Positions 7,384-15,704 of a stretch of DNA of 32,517 bases are shown here, piece after piece. The stretch is from Deltaproteobacteria bacterium (GTDB taxonomy: Bacteria; Desulfobacterota; Dissulfuribacteria; Dissulfuribacterales; UBA3076): positions 1 through 32,517 of the forward strand of contig JAUWHV010000124.1 of NCBI GenBank assembly GCA_030605675.1. The letters run 5' to 3'. The translations under genes and the position numbers were made by a program. Each line of letters begins with the position of its first letter. The stretch's first letter is position 1. The notes beneath the pieces were generated by a model that did not search any database, was not told the DNA's origin, and saw only the letters and a program-made list of their open reading frames with translations.

Positions 7384-8244
7384 ATGAAATGTTCGTGGCT
7401 GTCGATATCAGCCGTTTTTAGAGATGGAAACGATTCAGAACCTGCACGTACGTGCCGGTACCAGCGGTTTTTGAAGTTTCATAATAAAATCGGCTTTAGT
7501 GCCTTTTTTCTTGTTTTTTCCCTCTTTTTTTATTTATCAGGTTGTGGGCATCGGCATATACCACCACCATCAACAACAAAGATACCTGTTCGGGAATTGC
7601 CTGCAACCCAGCGTCCCTACGAGGTGAATGGACACGTTTACTATCCCTTGCCGTCTGCCGAAGGTTTTGTGGAGGAAGGGTATGCATCCTGGTATGGAAA
7701 GAAATTTCATGGAAGGCCGACCGCCAGTGGTGAGCCATATGATATGTATGCTATAACTGCCGCCCATCGTACACTACCCATGAATACTTATGTAAGGGTC
7801 CTCAATCTTGAAAATGGGCGGGAAGTCGTAGCCAGAATCAGTGATCGCGGGCCTTTTGCCAAGAAGAGGATTATAGATCTCAGCTATGGAGCAGCCGGGA
7901 AGGTGGGGTTGATCGGGCCGGGGACGGCAAAGGTGAGGATAGAGGCCTTGGGAGAGGTCCGACTTGGAGTTGGAAGTCCCGCCGCATTTAAGCCACATCC
8001 TGATTTCAGAAGAGGAAAATTCTATATACAGGTAGGGGCCTTTCTGGAATCGGACAATGCCTATGCCCTGAGGCGAAAAATGATCAGATATTATAAGGAT
8101 GTGGTTGTTTCTCGCCAACCAGGAGGAGATCAGACCCTTTACAGGGTGCAGGTATTTGCATCCACTGAGTATAATACAGCCAAGAATTTTGAAGCCCGGC
8201 TTGAAAGCTCAGGTTTCCCAGAGGCCTTTATGGTTGCGAGATGA
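7384..8244 (+). CDS. rlpA: RlpA-like septal lytic transglycosylase with SPOR domain
   Basis: The 286-residue lipoprotein contains the double-psi beta-barrel of RlpA (about residues 97-190). GYASWYGKKFHGRPTASGE, AAHRTLP and ISDRGPF supply the E117, H128 and D154 positions equivalent to the catalytic residues of Pseudomonas aeruginosa RlpA. A C-terminal SPOR domain (about 210-286, KFYIQVGAF onward) binds denuded glycan at division septa. The lipobox is LSGC with C54, preceded by an oddly long leader; the ATG at 7384 has GAGG six bases upstream, but a TTG at 7471 would give a normal signal length. The expected role is cleavage of stem-less peptidoglycan strands during daughter-cell separation. 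It appears monocistronic. Confidence 0.9.
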   Translation: MKCSWLSISAVFRDGNDSEPARTCRYQRFLKFHNKIGFSAFFLVFSLFFYLSGCGHRHIPPPSTTKIPVRELPATQRPYEVNGHVYYPLPSAEGFVEEGYASWYGKKFHGRPTASGEPYDMYAITAAHRTLPMNTYVRVLNLENGREVVARISDRGPFAKKRIIDLSYGAAGKVGLIGPGTAKVRIEALGEVRLGVGSPAAFKPHPDFRRGKFYIQVGAFLESDNAYALRRKMIRYYKDVVVSRQPGGDQTLYRVQVFASTEYNTAKNFEARLESSGFPEAFMVAR

Positions 8245-8305
8245 TGCGGAGAGGCCTGTATCTTGCTTGACAGGTATTTCTGTGGGCCGTAATTTAATAC
8301 TGATA

Positions 8306-8417
8306 ATTGAGGGATTGAGGGATTGAGGGATTGAATGTACTGTAATGATTATAAATTAGGAATTGCAAATTGAGAGATTGAAAATATTCATCGATTTAAA
8401 TTCCTCAATTCCTAAAT
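8306..8417. repeat. Octamer tandem arrays with inverted partner (ATTGAGGG / TCCTCAAT)
   Basis: Three exact ATTGAGGG units and one degenerate unit occupy 8306-8337. A second degenerate run lies at 8353-8384, and reverse-sense units TCCTCAAT and TCCTAAAT lie at 8402-8417. The array occupies the spacer before gspG. Confidence 0.85.
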
Positions 8418-8476
8418 CTATTAGTAATAATTAAAGTATGATATTGCCGGAGGTATTATTCTTGAGGAAAAAAATT

Positions 8477-8911
8477 ATGGACCGCGGTTTTGCAAGGAGC
8501 CTTGAGAGGAATTCGGGTTTTACCCTGATTGAACTCCTTGTGGTGGTAATTATCATCGGGCTTTTGGCTTCCCTGGTAGCACCAAAATTTTTCGGAAAGC
8601 TGGGAGGAAGCAAACAAAAGATTACAAAGGCCCAAATCGAGCTCTTTGGTGCCGCTCTTGACGAGTTCCGCCTGGATAACGGCCGTTATCCCAGTACTGA
8701 GGAGGGCCTCTTGGCCTTGCGGGACAAGCCGGACGATCTTGAAAATTGGGCTGGACCTTACCTGCCCAAGGCCATTCCAAAGGATTCATGGGGACACGAA
8801 TATGTCTACAGTTCTCCCGGAGAACACTATGACTATGATCTTATTAGTTACGGCCGTGACGGCGAGCCGGGCGGAGAGGATGAAGACTCAGACATAGTAA
8901 GTTGGGAGTGA
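8477..8911 (+). CDS. gspG: Type II secretion major pseudopilin GspG
   Basis: The 144-residue pseudopilin has the prepilin-peptidase site NSG|FTLIELLVVVIIIGLLASLVAPK with the glutamate at position +5. The GspG core follows, with NGRYPSTEEGLLAL, and a C-terminal calcium-binding loop rich in Asp/Glu (GEPGGEDEDSDI). It is the most abundant subunit of the periplasmic pseudopilus that pushes folded substrates through the secretin. It is first in the cluster, whereas in canonical operons gspG follows gspF. The start is chosen at ATG 8477, with GAGG nine bases upstream. A TTG at 8462 preceded by GGAGG would add five residues and is a real alternative. Confidence 0.95.
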   Translation: MDRGFARSLERNSGFTLIELLVVVIIIGLLASLVAPKFFGKLGGSKQKITKAQIELFGAALDEFRLDNGRYPSTEEGLLALRDKPDDLENWAGPYLPKAIPKDSWGHEYVYSSPGEHYDYDLISYGRDGEPGGEDEDSDIVSWE

Positions 8912-8916
8912 GGGAA

Positions 8917-8948
8917 TTTGGTGATTTGGTGAATGGGTGAATGGGTGA
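8917..8948 (+). repeat. Octamer array containing the gspE ribosome site and start codon
   Basis: Two TTTGGTGA units (8917-8932) are followed by two ATGGGTGA units (8933-8948). Each unit carries a GGTGA Shine-Dalgarno-like core, and the last two also carry ATG. Only the first ATG (8933) is in frame with GspE. Confidence 0.9.
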
Positions 8949-10585
8949 ATGTCCAAAACGTAGGGTCTTTCCTGGGGTTTTTGCTCAAGAGGAAAGACAA
9001 AAACGAACTCCAAAACGCAAGTGGGGATCAGGTTTCTGAGGCCGAATCAAATTCAGCTGAGGTGCCGGGGTCTGGATTTCCCCAAATAGGCGTGGCTGAT
9101 TTTCCTGACAAGCCGCCTATGATAAATGGGCTGTCTCCGCAGCTAATGCGGCAGTGGAAGGTCGTCACATTATCTATGGATGATTCTGAAGCCAGGGTGG
9201 CTATGGCCACGCCCCAGGACCTGTACCTGAGAGAACTCCTTGAAAGTATTTATCAGAAGCCGGTTCGTCCCTTTCTTGCCAGTGAAGAGGATATCCTTGC
9301 TGCTGTTTACAGATGGTATGAGGCCGATATAGACCTGGGAGGGGAGGAGTCCGGGGACGAATCCCGTACTGTTGATGAGCTATGGGAAGATCCTGAACAA
9401 CTGCGGGATCTTGCCTCCGAGGCACCTGTGATACGTCTTGTAAACCATATTATCAGTCAGGCACTTGAGGTAAAGGCTTCAGACATACATTTTGAGCCAT
9501 TCAGGGATCACTTTAAGGTAAGGTTCCGTATAGATGGAGTCCTTCACGACATTGAGACAGTTGCAAAAAAGCTCCAACCCGCAATTACTTCCCGGCTAAA
9601 ACTGATGGCCAAGATGAACATCGCTGAGATGCGCTTGCCTCAGGATGGGCGCATTAAGGTCCGCGAGGGGCAAAGAGAGATAGACATCAGGGTCTCTTCT
9701 CTGCCGACCCTTTTTGGGGAGAGTATAGTGCTCAGGCTCCTCAACCGGGAGGAGGTCCGGCTGGAATTGGAAACTTTGGGGATTTCAGCCGACATATTGG
9801 GGGATTTTGAAAAGATAATTTCAAGGCCCTATGGGTTGATCCTGGTCACCGGTCCGACCGGCAGCGGGAAGACCACTACTCTTTATGGGGCTATGAACCG
9901 CATCAATGCCCCGGACAAGAAAATTGTAACAGTTGAAGACCCGGTTGAGTATCAGTTGGATGGGATAAACCAGATCCAGATCCGTCCTAAGATAGGGTTG
10001 GGCTTTGCCTCTGCCCTTCGCAACATCCTCAGACAGGATCCGGATGTGATACTTGTCGGAGAGATCCGGGACGCTGAGACTGCCGAGATTGCCATACAGT
10101 CCGCACTTACCGGACATCTTGTATTTTCTACCCTCCACACAAACGATGCTGCAAGCGCAATTACCAGGTTGCAGGAGATGGGCGTTGAGTCTTATCTTTT
10201 GTCCTCCTGTCTACTTGCAGTGATGGCCCAGAGGCTGGTCAGGAAGATCTGCCCGCATTGCGGGGCTGCTTACGATCTGCCGCCTGGTTTTTTCGAGGAG
10301 GTAGTCCAGGCCCTTGGGGTGGACAGCACTCAGGCTCCATCCGAGGTCTGGCGGGGTAAGGGTTGCGCTAATTGTGCCAATACAGGATTTTCCGGTCGTA
10401 CTGGTATATACGAGCTGATCCAGGTGGATGACGAAATAAGGCGACTGATAGTCAAGGGTGCTGATAGCGGCTCAATCCTTTCCAAGGCCCGATCTCTGGG
10501 CATGAGGACGCTTCGTCAAGACGGCCTTCAAAAGGTCCTTGCAGGTCAAACAACCTTTGAAGAGGTTATGAGAGTCACTAATTAG
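8933..10585 (+). CDS. gspE: Type II secretion ATPase GspE
   Basis: The 550-residue cytoplasmic ATPase powers pseudopilus assembly. It has an N1E-like N-terminal domain (about 40-130), then the catalytic region with Walker A GPTGSGKT (307-314), Walker B ILVGEIRD, the Asp/His boxes typical of secretion ATPases, and two zinc-binding pairs, C440/C443 and C478/C481, as in GspE. A C-terminal ELIQVDDEIRRLIV segment completes the family pattern. The N terminus docks on the cytoplasmic part of GspL. The start codon lies inside an octamer tandem array (8917-8948), so its reading frame depends on the number of units. Confidence 0.96.
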   Translation: MGEWVNVQNVGSFLGFLLKRKDKNELQNASGDQVSEAESNSAEVPGSGFPQIGVADFPDKPPMINGLSPQLMRQWKVVTLSMDDSEARVAMATPQDLYLRELLESIYQKPVRPFLASEEDILAAVYRWYEADIDLGGEESGDESRTVDELWEDPEQLRDLASEAPVIRLVNHIISQALEVKASDIHFEPFRDHFKVRFRIDGVLHDIETVAKKLQPAITSRLKLMAKMNIAEMRLPQDGRIKVREGQREIDIRVSSLPTLFGESIVLRLLNREEVRLELETLGISADILGDFEKIISRPYGLILVTGPTGSGKTTTLYGAMNRINAPDKKIVTVEDPVEYQLDGINQIQIRPKIGLGFASALRNILRQDPDVILVGEIRDAETAEIAIQSALTGHLVFSTLHTNDAASAITRLQEMGVESYLLSSCLLAVMAQRLVRKICPHCGAAYDLPPGFFEEVVQALGVDSTQAPSEVWRGKGCANCANTGFSGRTGIYELIQVDDEIRRLIVKGADSGSILSKARSLGMRTLRQDGLQKVLAGQTTFEEVMRVTN

Positions 10586-10618
10586 AAGCTGAAGGCTGAA
10601 GGCTGAAGGCTTAGAGCT
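10585..10618 (+). repeat. Heptamer tandem array (GAAGGCT)
   Basis: Three exact GAAGGCT units (10591-10611) are flanked by degenerate units on both sides. They begin at the last base of the gspE stop codon and fill the spacer to gspF. Confidence 0.9.
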
Positions 10619-10635
10619 AGGAATTGGGTTTTTAA

Positions 10636-11841
10636 ATGTCTACTTTTGCTTATGAGGCCCTGGATGTTAAAGGGCAAAAGATTGAAGGGACCGACGAGGC
10701 TGCAAGCCAGGATCTCTTGATTTCCATGTTAATCTCCCAGGGCCTTCAACCTGTTAAGGTTAAGAGGTTAAAGCGGTTCTATGCTTTATGGAGCAGGAAA
10801 GGGGTCAGGTTCAGCCACGATGACCTTCTCTACTTCACCAGTGAATTGGCTGATCTTCTGGAAGCCGGTGTCCACTTGGAGCGGACCCTGGTCATCCTGG
10901 AAGATGCTGCTGAGCAGAAGACAATACGTGTGCTGATTAATACCATAAGGCAGGAGATCCACGGGGGTAAAAAGCTGTCAGAGGCATTATCTTCCTATCC
11001 GGACATCTTCAATCCCCTGTACATTAATATGGTGCGCGTAGGGGAGTTGGGAGGTGTCCTCCCTGTGGTTCTCAAGAAGCTGAGTGGTTTCATCAAGCGT
11101 TCAAGAGATATTCGAAAGTTTATTATTACTTCATCAATCTATCCAAGCATCCTGGCCCTTGTGGGCATTTTATCAGTCTTTATATTGGTAACCTTTGTTG
11201 TGCCGAAGTTTGGCCAGATCTTTGAGGATCTCAATCAGCCTATGCCCCTGGCCACCAAGTGCATCGTTGGGGCCAGCATGTTTCTACAGTCATGGTGGTG
11301 GTTGTTAGGCCTGGTTATTTTTGTGCTTAGTACTGGTTTGTACTCCTATATCAAGTCACCTGAAGGGAGGGCCTGGTGGGACAAGGTGGTGCTACGTTTG
11401 CCCTTGGCCGGCTCCATGTTGCTGAAGATAGAACTCGGTCGCCTGGCCCGCACTCTGGGCACTTTGCTTGAGAGTGGTATTCCCATACTCAAGGGTATTT
11501 CTCTTTCTGGAGAAGTGGTTTCTAACAGCGTTATACGGAGTGCTGTGGATGATCTGTATAAGGGAGTCCGTCAGGGAAAGAGTCTAAGCCAACTTATGAA
11601 ACAAGCAAAGGTCTTTCCCTCACTTATGGTACACCTGGTGGCTGTTGGAGAGGAAACAGGGGCTATGGGGCCTATGCTTTTAAAGATTGCGGATGATTTT
11701 GAAGAAAAGGTCCAGCACGACACCAAGGTCTATTTATCCCTGGTGGAACCTATAACTATAGTACTGATGGGAATTATAATCGGCGGGATTATCCTGTCTA
11801 TGCTCCTTGCTATATTTGGTATTAACGATGTGGCTTTATAA
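10636..11841 (+). CDS. gspF: Type II secretion inner-membrane platform protein GspF
   Basis: The 401-residue protein has the duplicated helical GspF/PilC cytoplasmic domain. The first copy (about 55-160) contains FTSELADLLEAGVHLERTL; the second (about 255-360) contains LARTLGTLLESGIPILKG. Three membrane segments lie near residues 161-190, 208-235 and 370-396. It is the central inner-membrane platform, which couples the GspE ATPase to pseudopilin insertion. Length and motifs are normal. The spacer on either side holds heptamer arrays (10585-10618 and 11841-11873). The ribosome site is weak (AGGAATTGGG). Confidence 0.95.
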   Translation: MSTFAYEALDVKGQKIEGTDEAASQDLLISMLISQGLQPVKVKRLKRFYALWSRKGVRFSHDDLLYFTSELADLLEAGVHLERTLVILEDAAEQKTIRVLINTIRQEIHGGKKLSEALSSYPDIFNPLYINMVRVGELGGVLPVVLKKLSGFIKRSRDIRKFIITSSIYPSILALVGILSVFILVTFVVPKFGQIFEDLNQPMPLATKCIVGASMFLQSWWWLLGLVIFVLSTGLYSYIKSPEGRAWWDKVVLRLPLAGSMLLKIELGRLARTLGTLLESGIPILKGISLSGEVVSNSVIRSAVDDLYKGVRQGKSLSQLMKQAKVFPSLMVHLVAVGEETGAMGPMLLKIADDFEEKVQHDTKVYLSLVEPITIVLMGIIIGGIILSMLLAIFGINDVAL

Positions 11842-11873
11842 AGGTGGAAGGTTAAAGGTAGAAGGTTGAAGGG
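11841..11873 (+). repeat. Heptamer tandem array (AAGGTNG) at the gspF-gspH junction
   Basis: Four units AAGGT(G/T/A)(G/A) plus a partial fifth begin in the gspF stop codon. They run past the TTG (11866) that is the only usable upstream start for gspH. Confidence 0.88.
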
Positions 11874-12351
11874 AGCAACGCAGCCATCGGGCAAAGGATT
11901 GGGTTTTGCGAGCCGCTCAAAGGGTTTTACGCTAATTGAGCTTCTTGTAGTGCTGGTACTGATAGGCATCTTTAGTTCTCTGGTTTTTGTGTCTGTTGCC
12001 GGCGGGATACTTCGGTCTGAAGAGAGGCGTTTTGTTCATTCCTTTACTCAGACCCTGGTCCGGGCCAGGTCCGCAAGCCTGGGTAGAGGCGAGGCAGTCA
12101 GGTTTTTTATTGATGGAGAGAGCAGGACCTATTGTGTTGAAGGCCTTAAATGGCAGAATATCCCAGAGTCCATAGAGGTAGAAGGCGAGGGAGTGGGGGA
12201 AGTGGAACCAGGTGTTCATGCCGTGACCTTTTATCCTGATGGAAGTTCAAGCGGTGGGGAAATTGATCTCAGATGGGAAGGAGGTCGTCTGGACCGGATA
12301 GTGATAGACAGGTTCCTGGGGCTGATACGCATGGAGCGCATTTCATCGTGA
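11866..12351 (+). CDS. gspH: Type II secretion minor pseudopilin GspH
   Basis: The 161-residue frame begins at a TTG. After a positively charged leader it has the prepilin site KG|FTLIELLVVLVLIGIFSSLVFV, with glutamate +5 and a hydrophobic helix. The globular part matches GspH by position and by the late pattern VTFYPDGSSSGGEIDLRWEGG, a signature of GspH/FimT-like pseudopilins. It is a minor subunit at the pseudopilus tip or shaft. The start is uncertain: no in-frame ATG exists before the prepilin site, the upstream codons lie in a heptamer array, and TTG at 11899 is a second candidate. Its stop overlaps the GTG start of gspI (GTGA). Confidence 0.88.
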   Translation: MKGATQPSGKGLGFASRSKGFTLIELLVVLVLIGIFSSLVFVSVAGGILRSEERRFVHSFTQTLVRARSASLGRGEAVRFFIDGESRTYCVEGLKWQNIPESIEVEGEGVGEVEPGVHAVTFYPDGSSSGGEIDLRWEGGRLDRIVIDRFLGLIRMERISS

Positions 12352-12773
12352 CAATCACCAAATCACCAAATCACCAAATCACCAAATTCTCCTCAGGCTT
12401 TACCCTCATAGAGGTCCTGGTTGCCACGGCAATAATGGGTATTTCGCTCGGGGTGTTGCTTTCGGGCTTTGCACAGGGCCATAGGCAGGCATTTAGGGGC
12501 GATATGGCCAGACAGGCCGCAACCATAGCAGAGTCTGTGCTTTATGGAATGGCCAATGAGCTTGAATCCTTGTCTTCAAGTGAGGAGGACGTAGAGGACC
12601 ATCCCGGGTGGAGCTATAAGGTGGAGATTCAGGACCTGGTCTTGAAGATAACGGCCCAGGACCAGGAAGAGAAAGAGATCGAGGTGCCTGAGCTGAAGGA
12701 GCTTATTCTTACTATACAACCTCCGTATAATGCTCATCCCTTTGTATTGACCAGCTGGATACCGGCAGAGTAG
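12348..12773 (+). CDS. gspI: Type II secretion minor pseudopilin GspI
   Basis: The 141-residue pseudopilin starts at a GTG overlapping the gspH stop, with GGAG eleven bases upstream. Its leader is followed by the prepilin site SSG|FTLIEVLVATAIMGISLGV. The globular part shows the typical IAESVLYGMANELE and PGWSYKVEI patterns of GspI, which nucleates the I-J-K tip complex. The leader is encoded largely by four AATCACCA octamers (12353-12384). A shorter version of the same leader, with one octamer, starts the next gene gspJ. An open frame extends upstream to 12273 but overlaps gspH and is not needed. Confidence 0.92.
   Translation: MTITKSPNHQITKFSSGFTLIEVLVATAIMGISLGVLLSGFAQGHRQAFRGDMARQAATIAESVLYGMANELESLSSSEEDVEDHPGWSYKVEIQDLVLKITAQDQEEKEIEVPELKELILTIQPPYNAHPFVLTSWIPAE
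12353..12384 (+). repeat. In-gene octamer array (AATCACCA x4) in the gspI leader
   Basis: Four exact AATCACCA units lie within the first 13 codons of gspI. Their reverse complement, TGGTGATT, matches the phase of the array at 8917-8932 before gspE. Confidence 0.95.
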
Positions 12774-12775
12774 AT

Positions 12776-13462
12776 ATGAGGAAAAAAACAATCACCAAAT
12801 CTTCATCAGGCTTCACACTCCTTGAACTCTTGATTTCCGTCTCTCTTATTGCTGTTTTGGTTCTTATTCTTTCCATGTCTGTTCGTACAGGACTGAGGGC
12901 CTACAGCAGGGGAAAAGAGATCAACGAAGGTTTAATAGTTGTATCCGCTATTGAAGGACTTTTGGGCAGACAGCTCAGGGCCGTGGTGAGGAAGGATGAA
13001 CCTGATCTCAAGGATTTTTCTGAGTTTCATGGGGAAGAGAACGAAGTCTCCTTTGTGACTACCCACGTGCCATTAGGCTCTCAGGCAGGTGGTCTTTTCA
13101 AGGTAGTTTATCGTTTTGATGAGAGAGGGAAAAAACTTATCTATGCTCAGAAGGTCATTACCAGGCCTGAAGATCTGAAAGAGGCTCTTCCCGACAGCAT
13201 AGACCCGGAAGATAAAGAAGACCTGATGGAACAGGGCTGGGGCCTTTCGATCGTAGATGGGATAGATTCTCTGGCCTTTACATATCAGGGTACATTGCAG
13301 AATGAATCCGCCCCTGAGGATTGGCAGGATGGCTGGGATAAAAAGGGCAAGGTGCCCGAGGCAGTGGCCATGGGCTTGGCTTTTTCCGATGATGGTGAGG
13401 AGCCTGCAGCCACCTGGCGGATTTTTTATACAGACCCTCTTGTTCTGGTAAATGCAGAGTGA
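12776..13462 (+). CDS. gspJ: Type II secretion minor pseudopilin GspJ
   Basis: The 228-residue pseudopilin has the prepilin site SSSG|FTLLELLISVSLIAVLVLILS, followed by a large globular domain (EGLLGRQLRAVV, VVYRFDERGKKLIYAQ, PEAVAMGLAF). Length and layout fit GspJ, the subunit that joins GspI and GspK in the tip complex. It starts two bases after the gspI stop. Its leader, MRKKTITKSSSG, is a short version of the gspI leader, with one AATCACCA unit instead of four. Its stop overlaps the GTG start of gspK. Confidence 0.92.
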   Translation: MRKKTITKSSSGFTLLELLISVSLIAVLVLILSMSVRTGLRAYSRGKEINEGLIVVSAIEGLLGRQLRAVVRKDEPDLKDFSEFHGEENEVSFVTTHVPLGSQAGGLFKVVYRFDERGKKLIYAQKVITRPEDLKEALPDSIDPEDKEDLMEQGWGLSIVDGIDSLAFTYQGTLQNESAPEDWQDGWDKKGKVPEAVAMGLAFSDDGEEPAATWRIFYTDPLVLVNAE

Positions 13463-14352
13463 AGTCACAGAAAGGTACGGTTCTTATATTGGTCCTCTGG
13501 GTGTTGACCCTGCTTACACTGGTCGGCGGTTTCTATGCGGTTGAGGCCAGAATTCGCAGGAATTTGGGACAATATGCCTGGGATGCCCTGCAGGGCCGGG
13601 AGGCTGCGAAGTCTTTACTGCTTCTTGCAGCGAGCAAACTGTCTCCTCCCGGAATCGACAAGGAAGAGGCAGAGGATGGTCTTTTTGCTGACGGAAGTGT
13701 GTATAAAGTGAGATTTGGGGGCAGAGAGGCCTTTTTTACCCTGCAAGATGAGAATGGAAAGCTCGATCTTAATAACAGTTCAGAGGATCAGATCAGGGAA
13801 GTAGTGAGGGCAATTCTGGGGGATGAGGAGCTTGAAGCCGCAGATACTATAGTGGATGGTATTTTGGACTGGAAAGATTCCGATAAGCTGGTGAGGCTGC
13901 ACGGGGCAGAGGATGATGTCTACCAAGACAGGTCTCCGCCGTACTATCCTGCTAATGGTCCATTTCATTTATTGGATGAACTGCTTTTGGTAAATGGGGT
14001 TGGCCAGGAGGCGTTTTACGGTCCTGTCAGCTGGTCATCCCAGGAGGAAGACGAAGACAGCGAGGTGGTGTGGCAGGGCGGTCTCTGGGATTTATTCACG
14101 GTTTACAACAAATCCGGTACTGTAAACAGGGAATGTGCGCCCTTACCTCTTGAGGAAATTCTAAGTGCCGAATTTGGTGATAACACTATATCAACCCGTG
14201 AGGTGGTGTGTCTCAGGGTTTGGTTCGGCAATCGTATATACCAGGTTTACTCGACTCCTCAGTCCGGGACAGAGGAGTCCAAGGTCAAGCATTGGACTGA
14301 GGCAATTTCTTTAGGAAGCAAAGGCTCAACGTGGTCAGAGAACGAGAAATAA
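13459..14352 (+). CDS. gspK: Type II secretion minor pseudopilin GspK
   Basis: The 297-residue protein starts at GTG overlapping the gspJ stop. It has the GspK form of N terminus, KSQKGTVLILVLWVLTLLTL, where glycine precedes the cleavage point and the usual glutamate +5 is absent, as is normal for GspK. The large globular domain carries FTLQDENGKLDLNNSSEDQI, IVDGILDWKDSDKLVRLHGAE and ANGPFHLLDELLLVNGV, all hallmark GspK patterns, including the calcium-binding region. It caps the pseudopilus tip. GspL overlaps its 3' end by 22 bases. Confidence 0.95.
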   Translation: MKSQKGTVLILVLWVLTLLTLVGGFYAVEARIRRNLGQYAWDALQGREAAKSLLLLAASKLSPPGIDKEEAEDGLFADGSVYKVRFGGREAFFTLQDENGKLDLNNSSEDQIREVVRAILGDEELEAADTIVDGILDWKDSDKLVRLHGAEDDVYQDRSPPYYPANGPFHLLDELLLVNGVGQEAFYGPVSWSSQEEDEDSEVVWQGGLWDLFTVYNKSGTVNRECAPLPLEEILSAEFGDNTISTREVVCLRVWFGNRIYQVYSTPQSGTEESKVKHWTEAISLGSKGSTWSENEK

Positions 14353-15704
14353 CAGGTATTTATCTGGACGAGTCCAAGCTTGATGTCTTCTGTCTTAAGG
14401 GGCGGCTTGGAAAATGGTCTTCTGTTGAACTGCCCTATACGTTTGATGATACCGGGCGTTCCCTGGCGGAACAGGTAAAAGGCGTACTTAAGGCTATTCA
14501 TCCCTCGCGAAGGCGCAGAATATGTCTGGCCCTTCCTCGCAAGAATCTGTTTTTAAGGGAGTTAAGCTTTCCTCAGTTGGAGCCGGAAGAGGCTGCAAAT
14601 GCAGTCCGTATGGGCATAGGACTTCATATACATCTGAAACCGGATGAGATATATCATGATCAATGGGCCTTCAAGCGTGGAGATGAGACCGTGGTGCTTC
14701 TGGCCTATATCCCCAGAAGTTTTTTGGATCCGGTACTCCGTGTGGTTCGTGAGACAGGCCATGGCAAATCGCTTGGTCCTATATCACCTGCGACTTTGGG
14801 ACTGGATATCCTGCTGCGCAGCAGTGCGGAAGCCTCTCTTCCCTGCGTCAGTCTTGGCCGGCAGGGAGACGGATGGTGTGTTTCTCTCCACGGTGTTTAC
14901 GGGTGGGAAGGCTCACATTCCGTATCAGTTTCAGATGAAGAAGATGTCTCGATGGGCCTGCAAAAGCTTGCTCAACATCTTCCTTTTCCTTTTTCCAAGA
15001 TTGCAATGGCCCCTGTCTATGCAGTGGGGGATTCGGGTACAGCAATTCTGGATCCTCCTCCCAAAGATCCATGTAATGCCACAAAGGACCTTTTGAATAT
15101 TTGTGGACAGGAGGGCAAAGTCACCTGGGGGTTATGTGCTGCTTCACTGGGACTAAGTTCTTATCCTGCAATCTCTTTCCAGGAAGGTGTTCGTCGTAAA
15201 CCTTTCCGTTTGCGTGTAAAACCGTATCAATTTGTGGTTGGGGCTGCTGCTGCGGCAATGATATTGGTCACAGGTTTTCAGGGTTTACAGTTACAACAGC
15301 GTGTTCACTCTGTTCATAAGATGGAACAGGAGGTTGAGGATCTACAAGAACGTCTGTCACCCATGCTGGATATCCGGAAGCAGTTGGAACAGATTGAAAA
15401 TCAGCTCAAGGACCTGGGAGACTTCAAGGTTGAGAGGCCCTCTGAACTGAAGGTCTTAAAGGCTGTAGCTGAGCTTACGCCTCTACAGACCTGGATAAAA
15501 AACTTCAATATTAAAAAGGACAGGTTAAAGGTTACGGCCGAGGGTGGTTCAGCAGTAAAGACCATGGGAAAATGGCGTCAGAGTCCTCTTTTTTCAGAGG
15601 TCAAACTTATATCTCCTGTCACAAAGGACAGGCAGCAAAGAGAACGTTTTACAGTGGAGATGAAGCTGGTCAGCGGAAAAGGAGGGGCGAGTAATGGGAA
15701 TTAG
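14331..15704 (+). CDS. gspL: Type II secretion assembly protein GspL
   Basis: The 457-residue protein has a cytoplasmic actin-like domain (about residues 1-290, with LPRKNLFLRELSFPQLEPEE as in PilM/GspL). One membrane helix follows (about 300-318, VVGAAAAAMILVTGF), then a coiled-coil segment (HKMEQEVEDLQERLSPM) and a periplasmic ferredoxin-like domain. It links the ATPase GspE to the membrane platform. It starts at GTG inside the end of gspK, and gspM overlaps its stop by 11 bases. Sequence similarity to classical GspL looks modest, so the call relies on domain order and position. Confidence 0.85.
   Translation: MVREREITGIYLDESKLDVFCLKGRLGKWSSVELPYTFDDTGRSLAEQVKGVLKAIHPSRRRRICLALPRKNLFLRELSFPQLEPEEAANAVRMGIGLHIHLKPDEIYHDQWAFKRGDETVVLLAYIPRSFLDPVLRVVRETGHGKSLGPISPATLGLDILLRSSAEASLPCVSLGRQGDGWCVSLHGVYGWEGSHSVSVSDEEDVSMGLQKLAQHLPFPFSKIAMAPVYAVGDSGTAILDPPPKDPCNATKDLLNICGQEGKVTWGLCAASLGLSSYPAISFQEGVRRKPFRLRVKPYQFVVGAAAAAMILVTGFQGLQLQQRVHSVHKMEQEVEDLQERLSPMLDIRKQLEQIENQLKDLGDFKVERPSELKVLKAVAELTPLQTWIKNFNIKKDRLKVTAEGGSAVKTMGKWRQSPLFSEVKLISPVTKDRQQRERFTVEMKLVSGKGGASNGN

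Noticed and set aside
12353..12384. Possible CRISPR-like repeats in the octamer and heptamer arrays
   Set aside because: Units are 7-8 bp with no spacers of constant length and no cas genes nearby; they are simple tandem arrays.
14644..15096. 150-codon frame within gspL
   Set aside because: It overlaps gspL in another frame and lacks a ribosome site or domain.
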